NCBI GenBank assembly: GCA_964411125.1
Contig: CAYPJU010000004.1
Location: forward strand, 62,001 to 126,000
Length of the DNA stretch: 64,000 bases
Direction of reading: 5' to 3'
Source of the DNA: JBFIHF01 sp964411125
GTDB lineage: Bacteria; Myxococcota_A; Bradymonadia; Bradymonadales; Bradymonadaceae
Below are positions 1 through 7,545 of this stretch, one piece after another. The first letter of the stretch is position 1, and every line of letters begins with the position of its first letter. A program made the translations under genes and the position numbers. The notes under the pieces are model-generated. The model was not told the DNA's origin. It saw only the letters and a list, made by a program, of their open reading frames with translations, and did no database searches.

Positions 1-1
1 G

Positions 2-934
2 ACGGGTGTCGGCCTGCGAGGCGAGCAGCCGGGTGTCGTGTGGCCCCCGGACCGGTGGGCGGAAGTCTCTTTCGCGAACATCGCTTTCGGTCAGGGCGTC
101 ACTGCGACGCCGCTGCAGGTGGCCAATGCCACCGCAGCGATCGCCAACGGCGGGATGTTGATGGAGCCTCGGGTGGTGAAGAAGATCATCGACAAGGAAG
201 GGAACGTCGTCGAGGAGACGACCCCGACCCTGAAGCGGCGCATCATCACCCCCGAGACGGCTCGCGACACCGCCTGGGCGATGAGCCTCGTCACCCGGAA
301 GGGGGGGACGGGAACGAACGCTGCGATGGAGCACTATACCGTCGCCGGAAAGACCGGGACGGCGCAGAAGGTGAACCCCGAGACTCGCCGCTACGACAAT
401 CTGTGGCTCGGGTCGTTCGTGGGGTTCGTCCCCGCCGAGGATCCCGCCGTGGTCGTCGCGGTGATGATCGACGAGCCTCGAGGCCGAGGGTTCGGTGGCG
501 TCGTCGCAGCACCTGCGTTCCTCAAGATCGCTAACGAGGCTCTCAAGGTGAAGGGGGTCGTCCCCATCCCCGAGTCGGAACGGTTCCAGTTCGACGAAGA
601 GAAGTACCCCTCGAAGTTCAAGAAAAAGAAGGTCGCAGACGTCACCCAGCCCGAGGAGCCGGTGCAGTTGGAGCTGGAGCCGTTCGCGGTCGCGGTGGAG
701 GAGCGCCCGGATGGAAGTGTCCCCGATCTCCGTGGTCTGACGCTGCGTGAAACGATCCGTGAAGTCCGCTCGCTGGGGGGACTGCCGACGGTCGAAGGTT
801 GGGGGAGAGTCGTCTCCCAGGAGCCCCCGCCCGGCACGCCCCTCGACGAGGCGACGGCGATCGCGGTGGTCCTTTCGCCATCGACGCGCGAGTCCCTGAT
901 GGCCGAGGAACCGTCGCTCGGAAGGTCCGAGTGA
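2..934 (+). CDS. ftsI: Peptidoglycan transpeptidase FtsI/PBP3, C-terminal part (5' truncated by window edge)
   Basis: This is the C-terminal part of the class B penicillin-binding protein that cross-links septal peptidoglycan on the periplasmic face of the inner membrane. The reading frame is open from base 2, so the start and the SxxK and SxN motifs lie outside the window. The KTG motif (AGKTGTAQ) is encoded around 345-365, followed by the usual GSFVGFVPAEDP stretch. A single PASTA-like domain (VPDLRGLTL to VVLSPS) is encoded at about 719-886. The TGA stop at 932-934 directly abuts the murE ATG, so the two are cotranscribed. A sporulation-type PBP with a PASTA tail would look similar, but the place upstream of murE fits FtsI. 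Confidence 0.93.
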   Translation, partial: TGVGLRGEQPGVVWPPDRWAEVSFANIAFGQGVTATPLQVANATAAIANGGMLMEPRVVKKIIDKEGNVVEETTPTLKRRIITPETARDTAWAMSLVTRKGGTGTNAAMEHYTVAGKTGTAQKVNPETRRYDNLWLGSFVGFVPAEDPAVVVAVMIDEPRGRGFGGVVAAPAFLKIANEALKVKGVVPIPESERFQFDEEKYPSKFKKKKVADVTQPEEPVQLELEPFAVAVEERPDGSVPDLRGLTLRETIREVRSLGGLPTVEGWGRVVSQEPPPGTPLDEATAIAVVLSPSTRESLMAEEPSLGRSE

Positions 935-2428
935 ATGCGTCTCTCCGACCTGGTTGCAGATCTGGACGGTGTGGTGAACGCCGAGGTCGGAGACGATCCG
1001 GTGCTCGATGCGGTCGTCTTCGACTCACGTGAAGCCCGCGAAGGGGCCCTCTTCGCAGCTCTCGTAGGGGCCCGGGCGGACGGACACGACCACGCGGAAT
1101 CCGCGATCCGGGCGGGAGCGTCGGCGCTCCTGACCGAGAGGTCGCTCGAGCTCGCCACGCCTCACGTCGTCGTCGACGACACCCGCGCTCGGCTGGGCGA
1201 AGTTGCACGGCTCGTCTACGGAGACCCTTCGGCGCAGATGACCGTCATCGGGATCACGGGGACCAATGGCAAGACGACGGTCTCCTACCTGGTGGAGCGG
1301 GTCCTGGCACACGCGGGCCGACCCACCGGAGTGCTGGGGACGGTCAACTACCGCTGGCCCGGCCATCTGCTCCCCGCAGCCAACACGACCCCGGAGAGCG
1401 CGAAGGTTCAGTCGCTCCTCGCGCGGATGCGAGACGATGGTGTCACCACCGTCGCGATGGAGGTCTCGAGCCACGGTCTTGCGACCCACCGGCTCGAGGG
1501 GACGAGCTTCGACGTCGGGGTCTTCACGAATCTGAGCCAGGATCATCTCGATTTTCACCACACGATGGAGGAGTACCGGCGGGCCAAGGAGCGTCTTTTC
1601 TCCCTCTACCTCCCTCGCGCCGCGGCGGCGGGGAAATCTCCGGTCGCGGTCGTGAACGCCGACGACGACGAAGGAGCGCGGCTCGGTCGGATGTCGTTGG
1701 ATGACGTCCGGTTCGTGAGCTACTCGGCGACGGGAAAACCCGTCGAGTGGCGCTGCGAGCGCTGGAGCCAATCGATCGAGGGGACGCGGATGCGGGTCGC
1801 TCATCCGGGGGGCGTCAGCGAACTTCATACGCGGCTGCTTGGCGAGTTCAACGTGTCCAACGTGCTGGCGACCCTGGCGGCGACCGTTTCGGTGGGCGTT
1901 CCCGTGGAGGTCGCGGCCGAGGCCCTGGAGCAGATGCGGGGGGTGCCGGGCCGGCTCGAGCACCTCGGTGGAGGCGGGCGACCCGACGTGTTCGTCGACT
2001 ACGCCCACACGCCCGACGCGCTCGGGCGCGCCCTCGATGCGCTTCGACCGCTGACCCGGGGGCGGCTGGTGGTCGTCTTCGGCTGCGGTGGGGACCGTGA
2101 CCGCGAGAAACGTCCGCTGATGGGGAGTGTCGCGGCCGAACGGGCCGACTTCGTCCTCCTGACGAGTGACAACCCGCGTACGGAGTCGCCGCAGGCGATC
2201 ATCGCCGAGATCGAGACGGGCATGCCGGGAGCTGCGACCGACGACCTGTCGGCAGTGGGGTGGGGCGTCGTGGTAGAGCGCGAGCCTGCCATCGTCGAGG
2301 CGATTCGATCCGCGCAACCCGGCGACGTGATTTTGATTGCCGGAAAAGGTCACGAGACCTATCAGGAGGTACACGGCGTGCGGCGGCCGTTTGACGACGT
2401 CGCGATTGCCTCCCGGACCCTAAAGTGA
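935..2428 (+). CDS. murE: UDP-MurNAc-tripeptide synthetase MurE, meso-DAP type
   Basis: This cytoplasmic Mur ligase adds the third residue to UDP-MurNAc-L-Ala-D-Glu using ATP. The 497-residue length is normal for the family. The ATP loop GITGTNGKTT is at residues 106-115, and YAHTPDAL lies in the C-terminal part. The DNPR motif at residues 412-415 is the known signature of enzymes that use meso-diaminopimelate rather than lysine, so the peptidoglycan is inferred to be of DAP type. The ATG follows the ftsI stop with no gap, and the 3' end overlaps murF by 4 bases (GTGA). Confidence 0.97.
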   Translation: MRLSDLVADLDGVVNAEVGDDPVLDAVVFDSREAREGALFAALVGARADGHDHAESAIRAGASALLTERSLELATPHVVVDDTRARLGEVARLVYGDPSAQMTVIGITGTNGKTTVSYLVERVLAHAGRPTGVLGTVNYRWPGHLLPAANTTPESAKVQSLLARMRDDGVTTVAMEVSSHGLATHRLEGTSFDVGVFTNLSQDHLDFHHTMEEYRRAKERLFSLYLPRAAAAGKSPVAVVNADDDEGARLGRMSLDDVRFVSYSATGKPVEWRCERWSQSIEGTRMRVAHPGGVSELHTRLLGEFNVSNVLATLAATVSVGVPVEVAAEALEQMRGVPGRLEHLGGGGRPDVFVDYAHTPDALGRALDALRPLTRGRLVVVFGCGGDRDREKRPLMGSVAAERADFVLLTSDNPRTESPQAIIAEIETGMPGAATDDLSAVGWGVVVEREPAIVEAIRSAQPGDVILIAGKGHETYQEVHGVRRPFDDVAIASRTLK

Positions 2429-3798
2429 CACTTCGAATTTCTTCCTGGACTCTCGCTGCCATCGCCGACGCGGTCGACGGTCGGCTCACTCGCGAATCCG
2501 ACGCCACCGTCCAGGGCGTCAGCACGGACTCGCGTACGATCGGGGCGGGCAGCCTCTTCGTGGCGCTGTCGGGGGAAAACTTCGACGCGCACGACTTCGT
2601 GCAGCAGGCTGGCGACGACGGAGCCCTCGCCGCGATCGTCGGCCGTGAGCTCGACGTCGATATCCCGCAGATCGTGGTCGACGATACACTCGTCGCTCTC
2701 CAGCGCCTGGGGCGCGCGCTCTTCGACGAGGCGACTCGCGAGGGGCTCTTCAGCATTGCGCTCACCGGCTCGAACGGGAAGACGACGACCAAGGAGATCC
2801 TCGCCGCGCTCTGGTCGATCAAGGGGAACGTCCACGCGACGAAGGGCAACCTCAACAACCACATCGGGGTGCCACTGACGCTGTGTGCGCTCCCGCTGGA
2901 AGCGGATGTCGCCGTGATCGAGATGGGGGCGAACCGCATCGGAGACATCGAAGAACTCATCGCGCTCGCGCCTGCCGATATTCGAGTGATCACATCGATC
3001 GGTGCAGCTCACATCGAGGGTTTCGGCGGCCTGGAGGGCGTGCGGCAGGCGAAGAGCGAGATCTTCGACGACCGAGACCGGCGACCTTCCCTGGCTGTAA
3101 TCCCGGCGTCCGAAGAGTTCGAGACGGGCACGAAGACGTTGCGCGTCGGAGGGGAGAAGTCGGGCGCGGACGTCGTCTGGACGCGGGAGGACGCGGGGGT
3201 CCGCGTCGTCGGCTCTAACTTCGACGATCATTTGAAATTCAGCCTGCCGGGCGCCCACAACGCGCAGAATCTCGCGACGGCGGTCGCGACGTTTCACGGG
3301 GCGGGACGAGGTTTCAACGCGAACGCGGCGAACCTGGCACTTGCGGATCTGTCGATCCCGGGGGGGCGTTGGCGAGAGGTGAAGCACGGCGACTGGACGT
3401 TTCTCGACGATGCATACAACGCCAACCCCGACAGCGTCCGTGCGTCGTGGGCTGCATTCACCGAAATACGACGCGTCGCCGAGCCTGTTGTCCCCACCGT
3501 GGCAATCATCGGTGAAATGTTCGAGCTCGGCGATCTCGCCGAGCCGATGCATCAGGACACGGCGCGTTTCGTCGTCGAGAAAGGTGGCGCGGACCACTAC
3601 GCCTTCGTCGGCAGGTACGCCGATGCGATGGCCGAGGAGGCTTCGGCCGCGACCGAGACGCCGGTCCGGGCATTTCCCGACGTCGCCTCCGCCGGGGCAT
3701 GGCTGGTCGATCTCGGTCCCGCCCGTGTGTATCTGAAGGCGAGCCGTGGGCAGCGCCTGGAGTCGCTGATCGACCACGTGATTGACACGGTGTCCTAG
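2425..3798 (+). CDS. murF: UDP-MurNAc-tripeptide:D-Ala-D-Ala ligase MurF
   Basis: This cytoplasmic Mur ligase completes the UDP-MurNAc-pentapeptide by adding D-Ala-D-Ala, which is made by the Ddl encoded 20 kb downstream. Its 457 residues match the family. The ATP loop TGSNGKTTTKEI starts at residue 114, and LDDAYNANPDS in the C-terminal half is a classic MurF motif. The GTG start at 2425 overlaps the murE stop (GTGA), which suggests translational coupling. Ten bases separate its TAG from the mraY ATG. Confidence 0.97.
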   Translation: MTLRISSWTLAAIADAVDGRLTRESDATVQGVSTDSRTIGAGSLFVALSGENFDAHDFVQQAGDDGALAAIVGRELDVDIPQIVVDDTLVALQRLGRALFDEATREGLFSIALTGSNGKTTTKEILAALWSIKGNVHATKGNLNNHIGVPLTLCALPLEADVAVIEMGANRIGDIEELIALAPADIRVITSIGAAHIEGFGGLEGVRQAKSEIFDDRDRRPSLAVIPASEEFETGTKTLRVGGEKSGADVVWTREDAGVRVVGSNFDDHLKFSLPGAHNAQNLATAVATFHGAGRGFNANAANLALADLSIPGGRWREVKHGDWTFLDDAYNANPDSVRASWAAFTEIRRVAEPVVPTVAIIGEMFELGDLAEPMHQDTARFVVEKGGADHYAFVGRYADAMAEEASAATETPVRAFPDVASAGAWLVDLGPARVYLKASRGQRLESLIDHVIDTVS

Positions 3799-3808
3799 AG
3801 GTAGCCCC

Positions 3809-4975
3809 ATGCTTTTCGAGCTCTTCTTTCATCTCAAAGATTCGATCGGGGCGTTCAACGTCTTCCGCTACGTGAGTTTTCGCGTCATCGCGGCGCTGTC
3901 GACGGCGCTGCTCCTGACGATGATGCTCTACCCGTGGTTCATCAAACGACTGCAGTCGCAGCAGATCGGCCAGGTGATTCGCGACGACGGTCCCGAGTCG
4001 CACTTCTCGAAGGCGGGGACGCCGACGATGGGTGGTGTTCTGATGCTCTTCGGGGTCGTGACCTCCACTGTCTTGTGGTCGGACCTTTCCAACCGGTACG
4101 TCTGGGCAATCCTGGCGATGACGATCGGTTTCGGCGTCGTCGGTTTCATCGACGACTTCATGAAGCTCAAAGGGAAGAGCTCGGCGGGCCTGTCGGGGAA
4201 AATTCGGCTCCTCATCGAGTTCGGGCTCGGGGCGATGGTGCTCGTCTTCCTCTACTGGGAGTCCGCGTTCTCGCAGGGCCTCATCGCTGGTTTGACCTAC
4301 ACGACGGACGTCTATCTGCCGTTCGTGAGCACCTCGAAGTTCATGTTCCACCTGCCGTTGTGGTTCTACATCCCGGCTTCGCTCGTGGTGATCGTGGGGA
4401 CGGGGAACGCGGTGAACCTGACGGACGGGCTCGATGGGTTAGCCATCGGACCGACCATCGCCGCGGCGGCGACGCTCCTGGTGCTCGCCTACAGCTCGGC
4501 GACGGTCCTGTCGTACGACGCGGTCGGGCCGACCGGCGAGGCGGTTCGCCACTCCTTCGACGTCGCAGAATACTTGATGATTCCGAAGGTTCCGGGCGTC
4601 CAGGAGCTGGCAATATTCTGCGCTTCGATCATCGGCGCCGGGGTCGGGTTCCTCTGGTACAACTCCTTCCCGGCGCAGATTTTCATGGGCGACGTCGGGA
4701 GCCTCTCGCTCGGTGGAGCGCTGGGAACTCTGGCGGTCATCACGAAACACGAGCTCCTGTCGGCGCTCATCTTCGGGCTCTTCCTCATCGAGGCCCTCAG
4801 CGTCATCACGCAGACGATCAGCTACAAGACGACCGGGAAACGGGTGTTCAAGATGGCGCCCATCCACCACCATTACGAGATGAAGGGCTGGCCGGAACCG
4901 AAGATCATCGTCCGGTTCTGGATCGTCTCGTTCTTCCTCTGCCTCCTCGCCCTCGCGTCGCTCAAGATCCGCTGA
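3809..4975 (+). CDS. mraY: Phospho-MurNAc-pentapeptide transferase MraY
   Basis: This polytopic inner-membrane enzyme transfers phospho-MurNAc-pentapeptide to undecaprenyl phosphate to make lipid I. I chose the ATG at 3809 (388 residues) because MLFELF...FNVFRYVSFR is the standard family N-terminus and AGAGGTAG precedes it. An in-frame TTG at 3782 would overlap murF. Catalytic motifs are visible: DD at 115-116, NLTDGLDGL at 203-211, GDVGSL, and the HHH of IHHHYEMKGW near residues 353-355. murD usually follows mraY, but here there is only a 171-base spacer before ftsW. Confidence 0.97.
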   Translation: MLFELFFHLKDSIGAFNVFRYVSFRVIAALSTALLLTMMLYPWFIKRLQSQQIGQVIRDDGPESHFSKAGTPTMGGVLMLFGVVTSTVLWSDLSNRYVWAILAMTIGFGVVGFIDDFMKLKGKSSAGLSGKIRLLIEFGLGAMVLVFLYWESAFSQGLIAGLTYTTDVYLPFVSTSKFMFHLPLWFYIPASLVVIVGTGNAVNLTDGLDGLAIGPTIAAAATLLVLAYSSATVLSYDAVGPTGEAVRHSFDVAEYLMIPKVPGVQELAIFCASIIGAGVGFLWYNSFPAQIFMGDVGSLSLGGALGTLAVITKHELLSALIFGLFLIEALSVITQTISYKTTGKRVFKMAPIHHHYEMKGWPEPKIIVRFWIVSFFLCLLALASLKIR

Positions 4976-5146
4976 TTCTTCGACCGTCGCTCGAGGTCTG
5001 GTGTCGCCCGAAACTGGAAAAAGGATTGGCCGGATCGGCGCATTTCCACTAGTGTTTTCGTAGATACAATCTGAACCATACGTGGGCGGCACAGCGAAAG
5101 GATTCGCACCATTCGCCGCCCTACGACAGGCCATGGAGGGCCATCG
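4976..5146. other. Non-coding spacer where murD is normally found
   Basis: These 171 bases between mraY and ftsW hold no credible reading frame. The base composition is more AT-rich than the flanking genes, and the segment contains a promoter-like pair at 5043-5070. No remnant of a MurD coding sequence could be recognised by eye. Confidence 0.6.
5043..5070 (+). promoter_or_regulatory. Candidate sigma-70 promoter upstream of ftsW
   Basis: TTTCCA (5043-5048) and TACAAT (5065-5070) are separated by 16 bases and sit about 77 bases before the ftsW ATG. The -10 box matches consensus at five of six positions and the -35 box at four. This would give ftsW-murG their own transcription start. It is a prediction from sequence only. 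Confidence 0.4.
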
Positions 5147-6415
5147 ATGAGCACGGACGTTCTCTCGTCGATCACGACCGATACCAACCCGGACTTCGAG
5201 CGACCCCGTGGTACGTGGGATACCTCGCTGCTGTTCATCGTCCTGGCGTTGGTGGGCTTCGGCATCGTGATGCTCTATTCGGCGAGCGCCGTGATGAGCG
5301 CGCAGAAGCTGGGTGACCACCTCTATCTGGTGAAGAGCCAGTTGGTGAAGGTCGTGCTGGGGCTCGGCCTGATGATCGGCGCCCTCAACTTCGACTACCG
5401 CTGGTACCGCCGGCTCATCTACCCCATTCTCGGGGCGACCTCTGTGATGCTCGGTCTCGTTCTGGTGCCGGGTATCGGCGCGATCCAGAACGGCTCGCAG
5501 CGGTGGTTCTCGATCGCCGGCTTCAGCTTCCAGCCTGCCGAGGTCGCGAAGATCGCGATCGTCATGTTCCTCGCCTACTCGGTCAGCAAGAAGGGGGAGC
5601 AGATGGGCCGGTTCGTCGTCGGCTTCGTCCCCCACTTGATGGTCGTCGGCTTCATGGTGGGACTCCTGATGCTCCAGCCGGACTTCGGCTCGAGCGTCAT
5701 CCTCCTGTCGATGATGATGATCATGCTCTTCGTGAGCGGCGCCCGCATCGGCTACCTCTTCCTCTTCACGCTGCTGGGCGCGGCCGGCGCCTACTTCGCC
5801 ATCACGGCTCGCGAATACCGGATGAAGCGCATCCTCGCGTTCCTCGACCCGTGGAGCTACCGCACCGACATCGGCTACCAGATCTCCGAATCGCTCATCA
5901 GCATCGGTGGCGGCGGGCTCGGCGGCGTCGGCCTCGGGAACGGCCACGGCAAGCTCGGATACGTCCCCGAACTGTGGAACGACTTCATCGGCACGATCAT
6001 CGCCGAAGAGCTCGGTATCGCCGGAATCGTCGTGCTGTGCGCGCTCTTCATCGCGCTCATCTGGCGCGGGCTGAAGATCGCGTTCGCCTGCGACGACGAC
6101 TTCGGAAAGTACCTCGCTTACGGCCTCACCACGTTCTTCGGACTACAGGGGGCGGCGAACTTGTTCGTCGTGACGGGGCTGGCGCCCACCAAGGGGCTGA
6201 CCCTTCCGTTCATCTCCTTCGGCGGCAGCTCCATGATGATGGCATTGTTTGGGGTCGGCGTGATGCTCAACATCTCCCGCGGCGAACCCGACCGGTGGGA
6301 ACAACAGAGAGGCGCGCGGGAGCGCGAGAAACACGAGAAGAAATGGGAGCGCAAACGACAGAACATCTTGAAACGTCGCAAGGACCTCGCCTCGAAGTAC
6401 CGGGACGTGTTGTGA
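5147..6415 (+). CDS. ftsW: Septal peptidoglycan glycosyltransferase FtsW (SEDS family)
   Basis: FtsW is a ten-helix inner-membrane SEDS protein that polymerises lipid II at the septum together with FtsI. The ATG at 5147 follows GGAGGGCC. The 422 residues begin with a polar 25-residue tail, then LLFIVLALVGFGIVMLYSAS as the first helix. The family block ending PFISFGGSSMMM is present near the C-terminus, followed by a strongly charged basic tail (about residues 380-422) that is likely cytoplasmic. The TGA overlaps the murG GTG by four bases. Confidence 0.95.
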   Translation: MSTDVLSSITTDTNPDFERPRGTWDTSLLFIVLALVGFGIVMLYSASAVMSAQKLGDHLYLVKSQLVKVVLGLGLMIGALNFDYRWYRRLIYPILGATSVMLGLVLVPGIGAIQNGSQRWFSIAGFSFQPAEVAKIAIVMFLAYSVSKKGEQMGRFVVGFVPHLMVVGFMVGLLMLQPDFGSSVILLSMMMIMLFVSGARIGYLFLFTLLGAAGAYFAITAREYRMKRILAFLDPWSYRTDIGYQISESLISIGGGGLGGVGLGNGHGKLGYVPELWNDFIGTIIAEELGIAGIVVLCALFIALIWRGLKIAFACDDDFGKYLAYGLTTFFGLQGAANLFVVTGLAPTKGLTLPFISFGGSSMMMALFGVGVMLNISRGEPDRWEQQRGAREREKHEKKWERKRQNILKRRKDLASKYRDVL

Positions 6416-7524
6416 GCGAAGCGAAACACATCGTCATCGCCGGGGGCGGCACGGGGGGGCATCTGTTTCCCGGAGTGGCCGTCGTCGAAGCGCTGACCAG
6501 GCTCGCTCCCGACAGCGTGCGGTTTTCCTTCGTAGGGTCGAGCCGCGGCATCGAGGCTCGCGCCGTCCCAAAGCTCGGCTACGACCTCCACACGATCGAC
6601 GTGAAGCCGCTGAAGTCCGGGGGCGTTGCCGGGCTCGCGCGCGGGGCCGCCTCGATCCCCGGGGCCGGGCTGAAGGCGCGAAAGCTCGTGAAAGACTTGA
6701 ACCCCGACTGCGTCATCGCCGTCGGTGGATACGCTGCCGGGCCGTTCACGATGATGGCGGCGCTTTCGGGCGTGCATACCGTGCTCATGGAGCAGAATGC
6801 GGTGCCCGGACTCACGAACCGCTGGCTCGGTAAGGTCGTGAAGAAGGCCTACGTGTCGTTCGAGTCCACACGCGCGCTGCTGGCTGGCACAGAGAGCGAG
6901 TTCGTCGGCAATCCCGTACGGTCCCAGATCGCCGAGCGCGGTGTGGACTTTCGTTACGAGGCGCCGAGCGAAACCGGCACGTTCGAGATTCTCGTCATCG
7001 GCGGCAGCGGCGGCGCGGGCAGCTTGAACTCCGGCGTGCCCGACGCCCTCCGGGCGCTCCCCGAAGAGCTCCAGAGGCGCATCCACATCGTCCACCAGGC
7101 TGGACGAAATCGGACCGACGAGGTCTCGTACGAAGGATTTCTCGGCGACGCCGAGGTCGTCGAGTTCATCGACGACATGGGCGCTGCGTACCGCAAGATG
7201 CACCTCCTGGTCTGCCGGGCGGGGATGAGCACGATCGCCGAAGTCACGCTGATGGGACTCCCCGCGCTCTACGTTCCGCTGTCGACCGGCGACGGCCATC
7301 AGCGAGACAACGCCCGTGAGGTCGTCGAGGCCGGGGGAGGAATGATGGTGGATGACCACGAGATCGGGGCCGACCGGGCTACGCGTCTCATCGCCGGCGT
7401 GATGCGGAATCCGCAGGCGCTCGCAAACCTGGCGGCGGGCGCCAAGCGCCTGGGGCGTCCTCAGGCCGCGGAGCAGATTGCGCGCGACGTCCTCGAAGCC
7501 ATCGGCGTCAGCGTCCCGGCCTGA
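6412..7524 (+). CDS. murG: UDP-GlcNAc:lipid I GlcNAc transferase MurG
   Basis: MurG is a peripheral membrane GT-B enzyme that adds GlcNAc to lipid I, producing lipid II. The GTG at 6412 overlaps the ftsW stop (GTGA), giving 370 residues beginning VSEAKHIVIAGGGTGGHLFP. Family signatures are present: GGGTGGH at about residues 10-16, GGYAAGP, EQNAVPGLTNR, GGSGGAGSLN and CRAGMSTIAE. murC and murB would normally follow. Instead the next gene is on the opposite strand and the cluster resumes at 22977. Confidence 0.96.
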   Translation: MSEAKHIVIAGGGTGGHLFPGVAVVEALTRLAPDSVRFSFVGSSRGIEARAVPKLGYDLHTIDVKPLKSGGVAGLARGAASIPGAGLKARKLVKDLNPDCVIAVGGYAAGPFTMMAALSGVHTVLMEQNAVPGLTNRWLGKVVKKAYVSFESTRALLAGTESEFVGNPVRSQIAERGVDFRYEAPSETGTFEILVIGGSGGAGSLNSGVPDALRALPEELQRRIHIVHQAGRNRTDEVSYEGFLGDAEVVEFIDDMGAAYRKMHLLVCRAGMSTIAEVTLMGLPALYVPLSTGDGHQRDNAREVVEAGGGMMVDDHEIGADRATRLIAGVMRNPQALANLAAGAKRLGRPQAAEQIARDVLEAIGVSVPA

Positions 7525-7545
7525 TTCGGCCTGGGGCGGCTCTCG

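Noticed and set aside
5503..6411. Plus-strand frame open upstream of murG, inside ftsW
   Set aside because: It is arginine-rich out-of-frame reading of ftsW; murG starts at GTG 6412.
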